Shown: piece by piece, positions 25,751-35,700 of the stretch
Numbering within the stretch: position 1 is the stretch's first letter
Layout: each line of letters starts with the position of its first letter
Origin: Acrocarpospora corrugata
GTDB taxonomy: Bacteria > Actinomycetota > Actinomycetes > Streptosporangiales > Streptosporangiaceae
Reading direction: 5' to 3'
DNA length: 64,000 nt
NCBI RefSeq assembly: GCF_009687845.1
Contig: NZ_BLAD01000050.1
Coordinates: forward strand, 62,001-126,000
Notes under the pieces: generated by a model
Databases searched by the model: none
Told to the model about the DNA's origin: nothing
What the model saw: the letters and a program-made list of their open reading frames with translations, nothing else
Made by a program: the position numbers and the translations under genes

Positions 25751-26467
25751 TCATGACTGTAGGGCAGCGGGATCGGGCGCCTGCTGGAGGGAGTCGCCGA
25801 TGACGGCGAATGCCCGCCGGTAGCGCATGTCGCGACTCAGACCGGTGACGCGGAATGGTTGTCCTTGGCCGTAGAGGTCCTTTTCTTTGACTTCATCGCC
25901 GACGAGGTACTTCATCCGAAGAAAGAACGTTACGCAGTATTGCTCGGCGAACGTGCGGATGGTTATGGTTTCTTGCTGTTTGTCCGTTAAGGAGATGGAC
26001 TGCTTTTCGAAGAATGGGGTGCCCTGGCCGCTCTCGCGGGCCGTCGGCGACAACTCGTCCATGTCGAAGGTCATGTCCATGGCGGGTGTCCCCGCCTGCG
26101 GGGGAACCGAGAAGAGTGTTCCATTCAGCGGGGGGATCCGCTCCAGGATCACCGGCCGGATATCGAGGACGCGGACCTCCCGATCGAAATGGCCCGCCAG
26201 GTCGACCCGGAGGGTGAGCACGTGCACGGGGACCGCGCCGAGAGCGCGCAACCGGAGATCGAGATCAGGCTCCCCGGCCATCCCCGGCTCCGCCATCCGC
26301 TCGGCCAGCCTGGCATCGGGCTGAAAGACCGAGGCCATGGCCTTCGACCGGCCTTCATCGTCCAAGTAGACGATTTCCACCGATTCCCAGATCTCGCTGT
26401 CCGTGTGGCTCCCTGGATCCAGAGATGTGACGATCACTGGAGTACTCAACCAGGAGCCACCGCGCAA
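25751..26467 (-). CDS. Conserved-looking protein of unknown function
   Basis: The frame has 238 codons and begins at a TTG (26467) with no convincing ribosome binding site. A GTG at about residue 11 (VIVTSLDPGS) is the alternative. It has no signal peptide or membrane segment. The middle contains HVLTLRVDLAGHFDREVRVL and VILERIPPLNGTLFSVP; the end contains ITIRTFAEQYCVTFFLRMKY. The pattern looks like a beta-rich soluble domain, perhaps C-terminal to a membrane region that is missing. The DNA directly upstream is unusually AT-rich (26480-26545), so the gene may be 5'-truncated. No family recognised. Confidence 0.6.
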   Translation of the reverse strand: MRGGSWLSTPVIVTSLDPGSHTDSEIWESVEIVYLDDEGRSKAMASVFQPDARLAERMAEPGMAGEPDLDLRLRALGAVPVHVLTLRVDLAGHFDREVRVLDIRPVILERIPPLNGTLFSVPPQAGTPAMDMTFDMDELSPTARESGQGTPFFEKQSISLTDKQQETITIRTFAEQYCVTFFLRMKYLVGDEVKEKDLYGQGQPFRVTGLSRDMRYRRAFAVIGDSLQQAPDPAALQS

Positions 26468-26547
26468 GGGGCAGATTTCTTTCTATTTAGGTGACCATCC
26501 TATTTAACTAGTAATTAGTCTAGTTCATGGACGAATAGCGCCATATT

Positions 26548-27963
26548 TCAGCGGACGCGGCGGATCTCGCCGTACGCGCGGTAGAAGCCGCCCCCGCCCG
26601 AGGTACGGATGCCCTCCACCAGATACCGCGCCCCCGCCTCCCGGATGCCCTTCGGGAACTGCACGTGCCAGCCCTGGTCGTATCCGGGGGAGAGCACCCG
26701 GACCCGGAGGCGGTCGCCCTCGCCGTAGCACTCAACGATCACGCCCTCGTCGGAGTCGGCGGCCGTCTCCAGCACCAGGGTCGGCACCACCGGGACCAGC
26801 CCCGCGGCGGCCTTCACGTCCACCGGGTCGGGGACGGTGCCCGCCTGCGCGGCCAGAATGGCGGCCTCGGAGGCGTCGATGCAGGCCAGCGTGCCCTGGC
26901 CGGTGACGATGTAGAGCCGCTCGTCGAGGTACTGCATCGACAGGGCGGAGCCGCAGCCGGTGGCCAGCTTCCACAGCCGGGTGCCGTTCTCGTCGAAGCA
27001 GTACACCGAGGAGGAGCTGTCGCCCGCGAAGACGTACTTGCCGCCGGCGGCGGTGGCGCACGAGTAGATGGTGTCGTCGCAGTGGTAGGTGGCCTCGACC
27101 CGGCCGTCGGCCTTGGCCAGCCGGACCACCCGGTCGGCGGTGGTGCCCGCGTAGACCGACCGCTCCTCCTGCCAGCCGAACAGCACCGCGCCCGGAATCC
27201 GCGCCTGCCACACCGGCCGGCCGCTGCCGGCGTCGTAGCGCGCGACGCCCTCGGAGTGCCCGTGGTAGACCCCGTCCCGGTCACACCGGACCATCCACCC
27301 GGAGGAACCGTCGCTCTTGCGCTCCCACTGGAACTCGTCCTCGTGGTCGATCGCGGTCACCCGCCCGGCGACGTCGGAGACCCCGAGCACGCCGTCACAG
27401 ATGTCGAGCCAGTAGATGTCGACGTCCTCGGCGATCTCGTACGCCACCCGGGGCACCTTCCCCGACAGGTCGTACACCCGCCCGTCATCCGCACCCGCAT
27501 AAATCCAGAAATCATCACCCACGACGCACTTGACCCCGTCGGGCAACTTGAAGTGCCCGACCACCGTGCCGTCGTGCGTCACCTTGTAGACGTCTCCCCG
27601 CTGGTTCCCCACCCAGCACCGCTCCTGATCCACGAAGATCCCGAACGCCGCGGACCCACTCGCGAACCGCCACAACACCGGCGCCCTCTTCGCGGTCGAA
27701 GCCCGGCTGACCGTCGGCCGATGCGTCACCGCCCGCCGCAACCGCACCCCGCGCACCGCGGGCGCATACCCTTTGCGCATCTTCTCGTCGATCTTCTTCT
27801 GCGCCGCGGCCTGCGCCTTCGCCGGGGTGGCGAAGGACGACACCTTGACCTGCCCCGGCACCCCGATCCGCCCATAACTGATCGACACATCAGTCCCGGA
27901 GACGACGACCTCGTAGAACTTGTGCGCGCTGCCGCTGTCCTCGGACAGTTCGAGATATGTCAT
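26548..27963 (-). CDS. WGR-domain protein with PQQ/WD-like beta-propeller
   Basis: The protein has 471 aa from the ATG at 27961-27963, which is preceded by GGGAG. Residues ~1-75 form a WGR domain (FYEVVVSGTDVSISYGRIG, with Tyr in place of the first Trp), a fold known from PARP and bacterial conflict or nucleic-acid proteins. Residues ~95-380 contain repeating blades such as FGIFVDQERCWVGNQRGDVY, YAGADDGRVYDLSG, VYAGTTADRVVRLAKADGRV and YVFAGDSSSSVYCFDENGT, typical of a PQQ-type propeller. It lies 65 bp downstream of the SNF2 helicase gene on the same strand, so the two may be transcribed together. The biochemical role is unknown. Confidence 0.85.
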   Translation of the reverse strand: MTYLELSEDSGSAHKFYEVVVSGTDVSISYGRIGVPGQVKVSSFATPAKAQAAAQKKIDEKMRKGYAPAVRGVRLRRAVTHRPTVSRASTAKRAPVLWRFASGSAAFGIFVDQERCWVGNQRGDVYKVTHDGTVVGHFKLPDGVKCVVGDDFWIYAGADDGRVYDLSGKVPRVAYEIAEDVDIYWLDICDGVLGVSDVAGRVTAIDHEDEFQWERKSDGSSGWMVRCDRDGVYHGHSEGVARYDAGSGRPVWQARIPGAVLFGWQEERSVYAGTTADRVVRLAKADGRVEATYHCDDTIYSCATAAGGKYVFAGDSSSSVYCFDENGTRLWKLATGCGSALSMQYLDERLYIVTGQGTLACIDASEAAILAAQAGTVPDPVDVKAAAGLVPVVPTLVLETAADSDEGVIVECYGEGDRLRVRVLSPGYDQGWHVQFPKGIREAGARYLVEGIRTSGGGGFYRAYGEIRRVR

Positions 27964-28028
27964 GTCATCTCCCACTCTCGTGATCAGTTGGCGAGAGCGT
28001 AGAGGAGATCAACGACATTTTCCGACGA

Positions 28029-30197
28029 TCAGGTCTGGTCCAGCGTCGGCACGACCGACAGTCGCCGCTGTTCTTCTTCGACGATCTGTTTGGCCAGGGA
28101 CGGGTCGGAGATGTCGATCGCGTCGGCGATGTCTTCGGCGACCTCGCTGCGGCGGGCGTAGGCGTCGAAGACTTGGGTCTTGGTGTCCAGGATTTGGAGC
28201 ATGCGCTCGTCCACGCTGTCCACGGTGAGCAGGCGGTGGGCGCGGACCGTACGGATCTGGCCCATGCGGTGGGCTCGGGCGATGGCCTGGTGCTCCAAGG
28301 TGGGTTTGACCTGGGGTTCGCAGATGACCACGACGGAGGCGGCCTGGAGGTTCAGGCCGGTGCCGCCGGCCACGATCTGGCTGAGCAGGACGGCGTGGCC
28401 GGGTACTGCGGAGAAGGTGTCGACCACCTGCTGCCGCCGGGCCGCCGGGAGGCTGCCGGTGATCGGGCCGTGGATTTGGGGGCCGAGGGCATCTCCGACA
28501 GTGGCGAGCACGGTCTTGAAGAAGGAGAAGACGACTACTTTGAGGTTGTTGTCGGCGGCTTCTTTGACGATCTGCTGGAGCCGTTCGAGTTTGGCCGACT
28601 CGCGCGGGACGGTGTAGGCGGCGCGGCGCATGCCCATCCAGTTCGCGTCCGCCACGGCGCTGCGGTAGGCCGCCGCGTCCGTGGCGCTCATCTCGACCCA
28701 CTCGTCCACGTGCACCACGTCGGGGAGTTCTTCGAGGACGTCCCGCTGGTTCCGGCGCAGGTAGACGGGGGCGACCGCCTTGCGGAAAGCGGTGGCGCCC
28801 ACCACGCTGCCGTTGACCCGGAGTTCGGAGACCAGATCGGGCCGCAGGTAGGTCACTAGGTTGCGGAATTCGTCGGCGCGGTTCTCCATGGGCGTACCGG
28901 ACAAGAAGACGACACGTTCGGTGCGCGCGCACCACTGGGCGACCAATTGTGAACGTTTGGCGGCGGGGTTCTTGATGTAGTGCGCCTCGTCGACGACGAC
29001 CATCGCCACGGCCGGCTCGTCGATGTCGATCTCGTCGAGCATGGCGAACGTGGTCACCGCGACGCCGCCGTTCCGCCGCCATTCCGCGAGCGCGGCCTCC
29101 CGGTCCCGGCCGTGCACGGGGTACGCCGTGAGGGTGCTGCGGCGTTCGATCTCGCGTAACCAGTTGATGAGAACGCTGGCCGGGCACACGACCAGGAAAT
29201 GGCCGCCGCCGTCGGCCTTCAGATGGGCGAGGACGGCGATGGCGACGATGGTCTTGCCCAGCCCCATCTCGTCGCCGATGATCACTCGGCGCTGGGCCAG
29301 CGCGTAGCGAGCGCCGAAAGCCTGGTATCCGCGCAGCGACACTCTCCGGTGGGTGTCGTCCAGTTCCTGGGCCTTGACCCGGGCGGCGATGCCGTCGGAC
29401 AGGAATCCTTCGGCGGCTGAGCCGTCCGGTTCGAGTCCGGCGATCTCGGCGAGCAGGCCGTGGTATTCCGGGGACTGGATCTCATAGTCCGTCCAGGCTT
29501 CGAAATCGCTCGTGATCGGACGGAGCAGGTCCACCGAAGCCTGCGCGAAGAGAATCCGCGCTTCGGTGTCGGCGGCTTCCGCGAGCAGCGACGCGACCTC
29601 GCTTACCGCCTCGCGCGCCCGGCGGCGGCCGTCCCGGCCGGCGAGCAGCATGCGCAGGCGGCTTCCCGCGGGCTTGGCGGCGGGGATGGCCTTGGCCAGG
29701 CGTTTCTCGGTGTCGGCGGCGAGGCGGTGGGCGCGCTCCAGGCTCGGGCCGGCGTTCACCAGCCGTAGCAGCGCCTTGAGCAGGTCGGTGGTGTGCGGGG
29801 TCTGACGATCGATGTCGATCTCGACGCTGACGGTGTCGGCGACGGCGCGTTCGATCTGACGTGCGGCGGCGTGGATCTGCCGCGCCGAACGCTGGCCGAC
29901 GCCGGGGAGAAGTTGTAACGCGTAGGGCGTCGTCCGCAGGACGTCCCCCACCGTCGTGTAGCCGGCCTGTTCGAGCGGCCCCAGCCGGAGGCGGCCGTCC
30001 GTCACATCCTTCAGGCGGCTCAAGGGAATCGAAGCCAGCTCCCGTTGGGCGGCGTCGATGCGGACCACGGAGAGCGTGGCTTTGACATCATCGTGGGCTT
30101 GCTTGTGGTCCGCGAGAAACGTCTGGGTGATCGTCTGGAACGACGCCGCCGTGCGGAGAACGGTTCTGGCGTCCCGCGCGGTGAAAGTCTCGTCCAC
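28029..30197 (-). CDS. SNF2-family DEAH ATPase with N-terminal HhH module
   Basis: The 722-aa protein starts with GTG at 30197 behind GAGGGGCGAGAC. A helix-hairpin-helix DNA-binding module lies near residues 75-115 (TTPYALQLLPGVGQRSARQI). The SNF2 ATPase domain follows: Walker A in IIGDEMGLGKTIVAIAVLAH, DEAH box in VVVDEAHYIKN, motif III in VVFLSGTPMENR. The helicase C-terminal half has VVVFSFFKTVL, IVAGGTGLNLQAA and ARAHRMGQIRTVRAH. SNF2 enzymes use ATP to translocate on double-stranded DNA and remodel protein-DNA complexes. The HhH module suggests targeting to structured or damaged DNA. It sits between a sensor kinase gene (57 bp) and the WGR gene (65 bp). Confidence 0.92.
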   Translation of the reverse strand: MDETFTARDARTVLRTAASFQTITQTFLADHKQAHDDVKATLSVVRIDAAQRELASIPLSRLKDVTDGRLRLGPLEQAGYTTVGDVLRTTPYALQLLPGVGQRSARQIHAAARQIERAVADTVSVEIDIDRQTPHTTDLLKALLRLVNAGPSLERAHRLAADTEKRLAKAIPAAKPAGSRLRMLLAGRDGRRRAREAVSEVASLLAEAADTEARILFAQASVDLLRPITSDFEAWTDYEIQSPEYHGLLAEIAGLEPDGSAAEGFLSDGIAARVKAQELDDTHRRVSLRGYQAFGARYALAQRRVIIGDEMGLGKTIVAIAVLAHLKADGGGHFLVVCPASVLINWLREIERRSTLTAYPVHGRDREAALAEWRRNGGVAVTTFAMLDEIDIDEPAVAMVVVDEAHYIKNPAAKRSQLVAQWCARTERVVFLSGTPMENRADEFRNLVTYLRPDLVSELRVNGSVVGATAFRKAVAPVYLRRNQRDVLEELPDVVHVDEWVEMSATDAAAYRSAVADANWMGMRRAAYTVPRESAKLERLQQIVKEAADNNLKVVVFSFFKTVLATVGDALGPQIHGPITGSLPAARRQQVVDTFSAVPGHAVLLSQIVAGGTGLNLQAASVVVICEPQVKPTLEHQAIARAHRMGQIRTVRAHRLLTVDSVDERMLQILDTKTQVFDAYARRSEVAEDIADAIDISDPSLAKQIVEEEQRRLSVVPTLDQT

Positions 30198-30254
30198 GTC
30201 TCGCCCCTCACCGGCGCCGCACGCGTCACATTCGACTGAATGCGGGAATTCTAG

Positions 30255-31313
30255 TCAACGGGCCCGATGTCCCGGGAAGGCCACCGTGAGTTCGAGTCCG
30301 CCGCCCGGGTTGGGTCTGGCCCGTACGTCGGCGTCGTGGGCTTTCGCGATCGACGCGACGATCGACAGGCCGAGGCCGCTGCCCTGTTGCCGGGACGTGT
30401 GCAGCCGCCGGAACGGCTCGAACAGGTCGCCGAAGCGTTCTTTCGGCACTTCAGGACCGGTGTTCCGGACGGTCAGGACGCCGTGGGACAGAGTCACGTC
30501 GACGGTTCCGCCGGGATGGTTGTAGCGGATCGCGTTGTCGACGAGGTTGGCGACTAGGCGGTTCAGCAGCACCGAGTCGCCCGAGACGATGAACGGTTCG
30601 GTCCGCGAGGTCTCGGTGACGTCCGCCGGGGCGGTTTCGGTGAGCGCGAGCTGGATCACCTGGTCCAGCGCCACCGGCTTCCGCCGGTCCAGGCCGTGTT
30701 CTGCCTGCGCCAGTATGAGCAGCGCGTCGATCAGGTTCTCGGTGCGGTGGTTGTGGAACAGCAGTTTGTCGCGGATCTCGCCGATGTCCTCGGGCAGGCC
30801 GATCTCGATCGCCGCCCGCTGGACCGCGAGCGGGGTCCGCAGCTCGTGTGACGCGTTGGCGATGAACCGCCGCTGCCCGGTCACCGAGCGTTCGAGCCGG
30901 TCGAGCATCGCGTCGAAGGTGTCGGCCAGTTCCTTCAGCTCGTCCTTCGGGCCGGCCAGCCCGATCCGTTCGTGCAGGTTGGACACCGACAGCAGGCGCG
31001 CGGTGGCGGTGATCCGGTGCACGGGACGCAGCATGCGGCCGGCCACCAGCCAGCCGACGATCACCGACACCAGGGACAGGACGCCGGCGGCCAGCAGGGT
31101 CACCTCCCACTGGTAGTGGATCACGTCGTCCACCAGGTGGGGCAGCGGCGGCCGTGGCTGCCCGAAGGCCGGCGCCTCCGGTGCCTGCGGCCCGCGCCCG
31201 ATCCGGCTGTGCCGCGCGTCCTGGAGCAGCAGGTTGACGATGACGAGGAGCAGGATCGAGCTGACCAGGTAGAGCCCGGAGTAGATGAGCGTGAGCCGGA
31301 GCCGGATGGTGGT
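30255..31313 (-). pseudogene. Sensor histidine kinase lacking a normal start codon
   Basis: The frame encodes an intact kinase. It has an N-terminal transmembrane helix (LYLVSSILLLVIVNLLL), an extracytoplasmic loop, a second helix (VTLLAAGVLSLVSVIVGWLV), HAMP, the phospho-acceptor box IANASHELRTPL, an N box (LVANLVDNAIRYNH) and a G box (GSGLGLSIVASIAKAH). Membrane-protein coding extends upstream to about 31313, but no ATG, GTG or TTG precedes it in frame. The first in-frame start is a GTG at 31133, which would delete the first helix and sensor loop. Exactly at this point the opposite strand becomes a tryptophan-dioxygenase fragment, and no response regulator gene is present. I infer a deletion that removed the regulator and the kinase start. 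CTG at ~31311 is a remote alternative. Confidence 0.65.
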
Positions 31314-31594
31314 CAGCCCACCCTCACCTCAAGCGCACCCTCGAATGCCTGGTGGACGTGGACGAGGCGTATCAGACCTGGCTCTTCACCCATTTCATGC
31401 TGGTCCGCCGGACGATCGGCGTCAGCCGGAACACGGCGGCACTGGACGGCGTATCCACCCAGGTCCTGCCCGGCCGCATGACGCAGCCGCTCTTCCGCCA
31501 ACTGTGGCGAGTCCGCGAGCAAATGACCGCCAACTGGAACCGGGACGGCGGATACGCGCCAGGCGCGACGCGAACCGCGAACACGGAGACGTGA
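31314..31594 (+). pseudogene. kynA: C-terminal fragment of tryptophan 2,3-dioxygenase
   Basis: The plus strand from the breakpoint with the kinase gene to the TGA at 31592-31594 encodes VDVDEAYQTWLFTHFMLVRR, TIGVSRNTAALDG and QPLFRQLWRVREQMTANW. This matches the C-terminal helices of tryptophan 2,3-dioxygenase (the QTWLFRH...VRRxIG...LW.VR pattern). The heme- and substrate-binding N-terminal part is absent. The stop overlaps the kynureninase-like ATG by one base (TGATG), the normal arrangement of a kyn operon. It was originally the first step of kynurenine-pathway tryptophan breakdown and is inactive here. Confidence 0.7.
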
Positions 31595-31758
31595 TGGACC
31601 ACGACTCCTTACGCGCCGAATTCCCGCTGCTGGACACCTGCCTCTACCTGAACAGCAACTCCACCGGCGCCGTCCCCCGCAGGGTCGAAACGGTCCTCAA
31701 ACGCTACTGGCAGACCCTCACCGGCTGGCGCGACGAAGTCTGGTCCAACTGGCTGGAG
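31594..31758 (+). pseudogene. kynU: N-terminal fragment of kynureninase / class V aminotransferase-like protein
   Basis: About 55 residues remain: a start MDHDSLRAEFPLLDTCLYLN followed by SNSTGAVPRRVETVLKRYW and GWRDEVWSNWLE. The sequence is the N-terminus of a PLP-dependent kynureninase/aminotransferase class V protein (the YL-x-SNS-x-GA-PR pattern). It then passes in frame into an unrelated FAD-oxidoreductase sequence. All PLP-binding residues are lost. Neighbourhood with the dioxygenase tail supports the kynureninase reading, though the fragment is short. Confidence 0.65.
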
Positions 31759-32759
31759 GTCGCGGTACGCGGCGGCGGGCACGTCGCCGACGTCGGCGTG
31801 GCCGGGCTGACGCTCGGCGGCGGCAACGGCTGGTTCGCCCGGGTCTTCGGGCTGGCCTGTGACAACTTGCTGGCGGCGGACGTCCTCACCGCCGCCGGCG
31901 AGATCGTCAGGGCCGGCCCGGACGAGAACCAGGACCTGTACTGGGGGCTGCGCGGCGGCGGCAACCTCGGCGTCGTGCTGGAGTTCACGCTGCGCCTGCA
32001 CCCGGTGGGCGACCTGCTCGGCGGCCTGCTCATGTACCGGCTGGAAGACGCGCCCGAGGTGCTCGGCTTCCTAGCCGAGTACGACGCCCCCGACGACGAG
32101 GTCAACGTCGCCCCCGCCATCCTCGCCGCGCCGCCGGCCCCCTTCGTCCCGGCGGAGCTGCACGGCCAGCCGGTGTTCGCGCTGGCCGTCTGCTACGTCG
32201 GGGATATCCCCGCAGGCGTACGCGAACTGGCCGCGCTGCGCGCCGTCGGCAAGCCGCTGGCCGACCTGGTCGGGCCGACCTCGTTCGAGGTGTTGCAGCA
32301 CTTCTTCGACGCGCAGTCCGCGCCCACCCCCTACCGGATGCGCTCCCACCTGGGCGGCCCGATCACCGCCGAGCTGATTGAGACCCTGGTCGACTTCGGC
32401 GGCCGGCCGAGCTCGCCGGAGAACCTGATCCTGCTGCTGCCGATGGGCGGGACCACCGGCGCGGTCGCCCCCGAGGAGACCGCGTTCTGGCATCGCGGCG
32501 CGGCCTACTGCCTGGAGATCGCGGCGGCCTGGTCCGCCGACGAAGAGAACCCGGGGCGGCACGCCGAATGGGCCGACCAGCTGTGGGCGGCCACCCGCCC
32601 GTGGTCGGTCGGCGCCGAGGCCAACCACCTCGCGACGAAGGACCTGACGGGATCCGCCGCGCCCACGGCGGCAACTACGAACGGCTGGCCGAGGTCAAGC
32701 GGACGTGGGACCCGGAGAACGTGTTCCGGCTGAACCAGAACGTCCCGCCCGCCGGGTGA
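31759..32759 (+). pseudogene. Remnant of BBE-type FAD-binding oxidoreductase
   Basis: The in-frame continuation VAVRGGGH is the start of an FAD-binding PCMH loop. It jumps at once to VGVAGLTLGGGNGWFARVFG (in relatives separated by roughly 60-80 residues). A long C-terminal region follows, with GLRGGGNLGVVLEFTLRLHP and HFFDAQSAPTPYRMRSHLGG. Near 32645 the frame changes. The typical berberine-bridge tail GGNYERLAEVKRTWDPENVF and RLNQNVPPAG is found in another frame, ending with TGA at 32757-32759. So the gene has lost its N-terminus, has one internal deletion and one C-terminal lesion. It would have been a flavin-dependent oxidase of small molecules. Confidence 0.8.
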
Positions 32760-32764
32760 CGCCT

Positions 32765-32796
32765 GATCGGGGCGGCCAGGCCCGGCCGCCCCGATC
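32765..32796. terminator. Bidirectional terminator between oxidoreductase remnant and Tc-toxin gene
   Basis: GATCGGGGCGGCC (32765-32777) pairs perfectly with 32784-32796 around a 6-nt loop, giving a 13-bp stem. It lies between the convergent ends of the oxidoreductase remnant and the giant toxin-like gene. Confidence 0.75.
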
Positions 32797-32799
32797 TAA

Positions 32800-35700
32800 C
32801 TATTGCGCCCGGTAGTTGAGGATCAGGCCGACGTTGAGTAGCGCCTCCCGGTCTCCTTCAAGGACGAGTGACCAGGGTGCGCCGCCCACGTTGAGGCCGG
32901 GGGTGCGGAGCAGTTTGCCCTCGTCGAGGGCGAGCCGCTGGTCCCCGTTGAGCAGGAATCGGGCGGTGCCGCCTTCGGCCAGGGTGTAGGTCGCGTAGAC
33001 GCCCGAGATCTGCCGTCCGCTCATGCTCTGGAACATCTCCGCCGTCAGCGGCAGCGAAAGCGAGCCCTCCGCACTGGTGAGCAACGCCTCCCACTCATCC
33101 GGGAACTCGCCCGCCACGTCGACGTAACGCGCCGCCGCGTACGGCTTGAGCATGCCCTTGACCGCGTTGCCGAAGACCTCGCCGCCCTGCTCGGCGGTGT
33201 ACTTGACGGTGATCGTGACGTCGAACAGGTCGGCCGGCCGGCTCGGGGCCTCCAGCCGCCAGCTCGACACCGCGCCGGTCCCCTCGAACGGCAGGTACCG
33301 GTCGTCGTCGTAGCGCAGTTCGAACAGCCCGTTGTTGTCCCGGCCCTCCTCCAGGTCGGACAGGGCGATCTGCTGGCTGGGCCGCCAGTCGGCGCGGACC
33401 GACGCCGGCGCGGCGCCCTTCGGGTCGAGCAGGAACTTGACCGCCTTCTGGTCGGCCGACAGGACCGTCTTGTGGCCGGTCTGGGTGAGGGTGGCGTTGA
33501 CGCCGAGCGGCCCCTCGAAGCCGCCGAACGACACCGACACGGTCCTGATCCGCCGCCGGTAGTGGCCGGGGAAGTCCCGCGCGAACAGGGCCTCGGTGAG
33601 CGTGAACTCGCAGCGGCCCTCGTTCTTGAGGGTGAGCACGGCCAGCGGGTCGAGCTGGAGCAGCGACACCTTCTTGGTAATCTCCAGCCCGCGGCTGTCG
33701 TTGTCCACGTACGCCTTGCCGAGCCGCTCCAGATCCGAACTCAGGGTCTCGCCCGCGAGCAGCCCGTTGCGCCGACTCTCCCAGTAGACCGGCTGGATGA
33801 AGGAGTCGGTGACGCCGCGCTCGTAGTGGTAGGCGCGTTCCGCCGTCTTCGCCATCTCGTGGGCCATGTTGTACGACTGGAAGTACAGCCCCGACAGCCG
33901 CCCCGACATCCACTGATAAAGCTCGACGTTGGAGAACTTGTCGTTGAGGAAGGCGGCCACCTCCCGGGTGTGCTCGACCTCCTGGTTGGCGACCTCCAGC
34001 TCGCGCTTGGCCACGCCGACCTGGTGTCCGGCCACCGTGACCTGGTGCCCGAGCTGGACGATGTCCGCCTCGGCCATCTGCTTCTGGAACTTCCAGTCGC
34101 CGTCCTGCCGTTCGTGCTCGGCCCGTACCCCGTAGATCTCGCCCTGCACGCTGAACGCCTCGCCGAACGACTCGGCGACCTCCGCGCCCTTGTCGAGCGC
34201 CTCGCCGATCTGCTTGCCGCCGAACGAGGTGCCCATGATGAACGGCCCGATGAGCATCTCCGGGATCACGAACGCGATGGCCGAGCCGATCTTCAGGCCG
34301 CTGGACACGAAGTGCGAGATCATGGCGCTGTTCATGGAGTCCAGCTGGGCCTGCTGGAGCGAGGAGATGCCGGCCTCGATCAGGTCGGCGTAGTACTTGG
34401 CCCGCGCCTTCGCGGCGGCCAGCGACGCCTCGGCCTCGCTCAGGTTCTCCGTCGCGATCTTGACCTGGGCCTCCCGGATGGCCAGCGTCATCGTCTGGAT
34501 CGCGCCCGCCTGCCGGTTCTGCAGCACGGTCAGTTCCTCGTTGTCGCGCCGCTCCAGCACGCTGGTCAGGTCGTTGCCGAACTGGCGCAGCCGATCGACC
34601 AGGTCCTGCGCCTTGCGGTGCACGAAACCGAACCGGTAGTGCGGCACCGGCACGGTCAGGCCCGCCCCCGCCTGGTCCGGACTGAGCCCGGCTGCGGCGC
34701 CCTTGACCAGCGCCATCACGTCCACCGGCGGCTCGAACAGCGGCAGCGGCTGGCTGATGCCGAGAATGTTGAGCGACTGCCTGATCTTGCGCAGCCGGTC
34801 CTCGACCCTGGTCCAGTAGTCGTCCAGCAGGGTGTTGTCGGGGATGTAGAAGTAGGGCGCGGCCACGCTGGCGTGGATGGCGCCCAGGCCGTCGAGCATG
34901 CTCCCGCCCGCGGTCAGCCGGACCGCGTACGGATCGGTCACCTCATTGGCCTGGTGCAGCTCGTTGTAGGTGCGGGTGGGCAGCAGCGTCCGGGTGCCGA
35001 TGCCCTCGGGACGCTGCCCGAGCAGGTCGTAGGCGAAGATGTAGAGCATCCGCGCCTCGTCGATGGTCTCCATCGTGTACTGCCGGAAGAGCATGTCGCC
35101 CCAGTCCAGCAGGTTGTCGATGTAGGCCATCACGACCGCCCGCCGGTAGGCGGTCGGCCGCAGCTCGGCGATCGCGTGCGGGTCGAAAGGATCGTCCAGG
35201 TACGCCTTGAGCAGCGCCTCCCGGTCCCCCATCAACTCGTACTGCTGCTCCAGCCGCGCCACCATCGCGACCTTCTCCCTCAGCGCGGGAAGTGCGGCCA
35301 GCGCCCCGTCCAGCGGGCGCAGCCGGGCGGGCAGCTGGACCAGGAAGGCCAGCTCCTCCGGGCTGCACTTGCGGGCCTGGTCGAAGACGGGGGCCATCGC
35401 CGCCACCTCGTCCAGGATCTGGCCGAGCGTCGCGGCCTGGGAGCCGAGCGCGCCCATCTCCAGCCGGATGGCGTGGACCAGCGCGGTGACGTCGATGGCC
35501 AGGAACGGCAGGAACCGCCAGTACCTGTCCTGCTCGGTGGGGTCGAAGACGTACTCGTACCAGCGCCGGGCGTCCTCGAAGCGCTGGGCCGTGTTGAGCG
35601 CCTGCGCGATCAGCAGCGGCGCGTGGAAGAAGATCTCCCAGTAGTAGCGGCCGTTGGGGCTCTGGAAGTCCAGGTGCGAGCTGACCGGCATGTCCGGCAC

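Noticed and set aside
29900-31330. Possibility that the SNF2, WGR and kinase genes form a known phage-defence operon
   Set aside because: No nuclease, methyltransferase or other recognised defence gene is adjacent; only the SNF2-WGR pairing is kept as a low-level idea.
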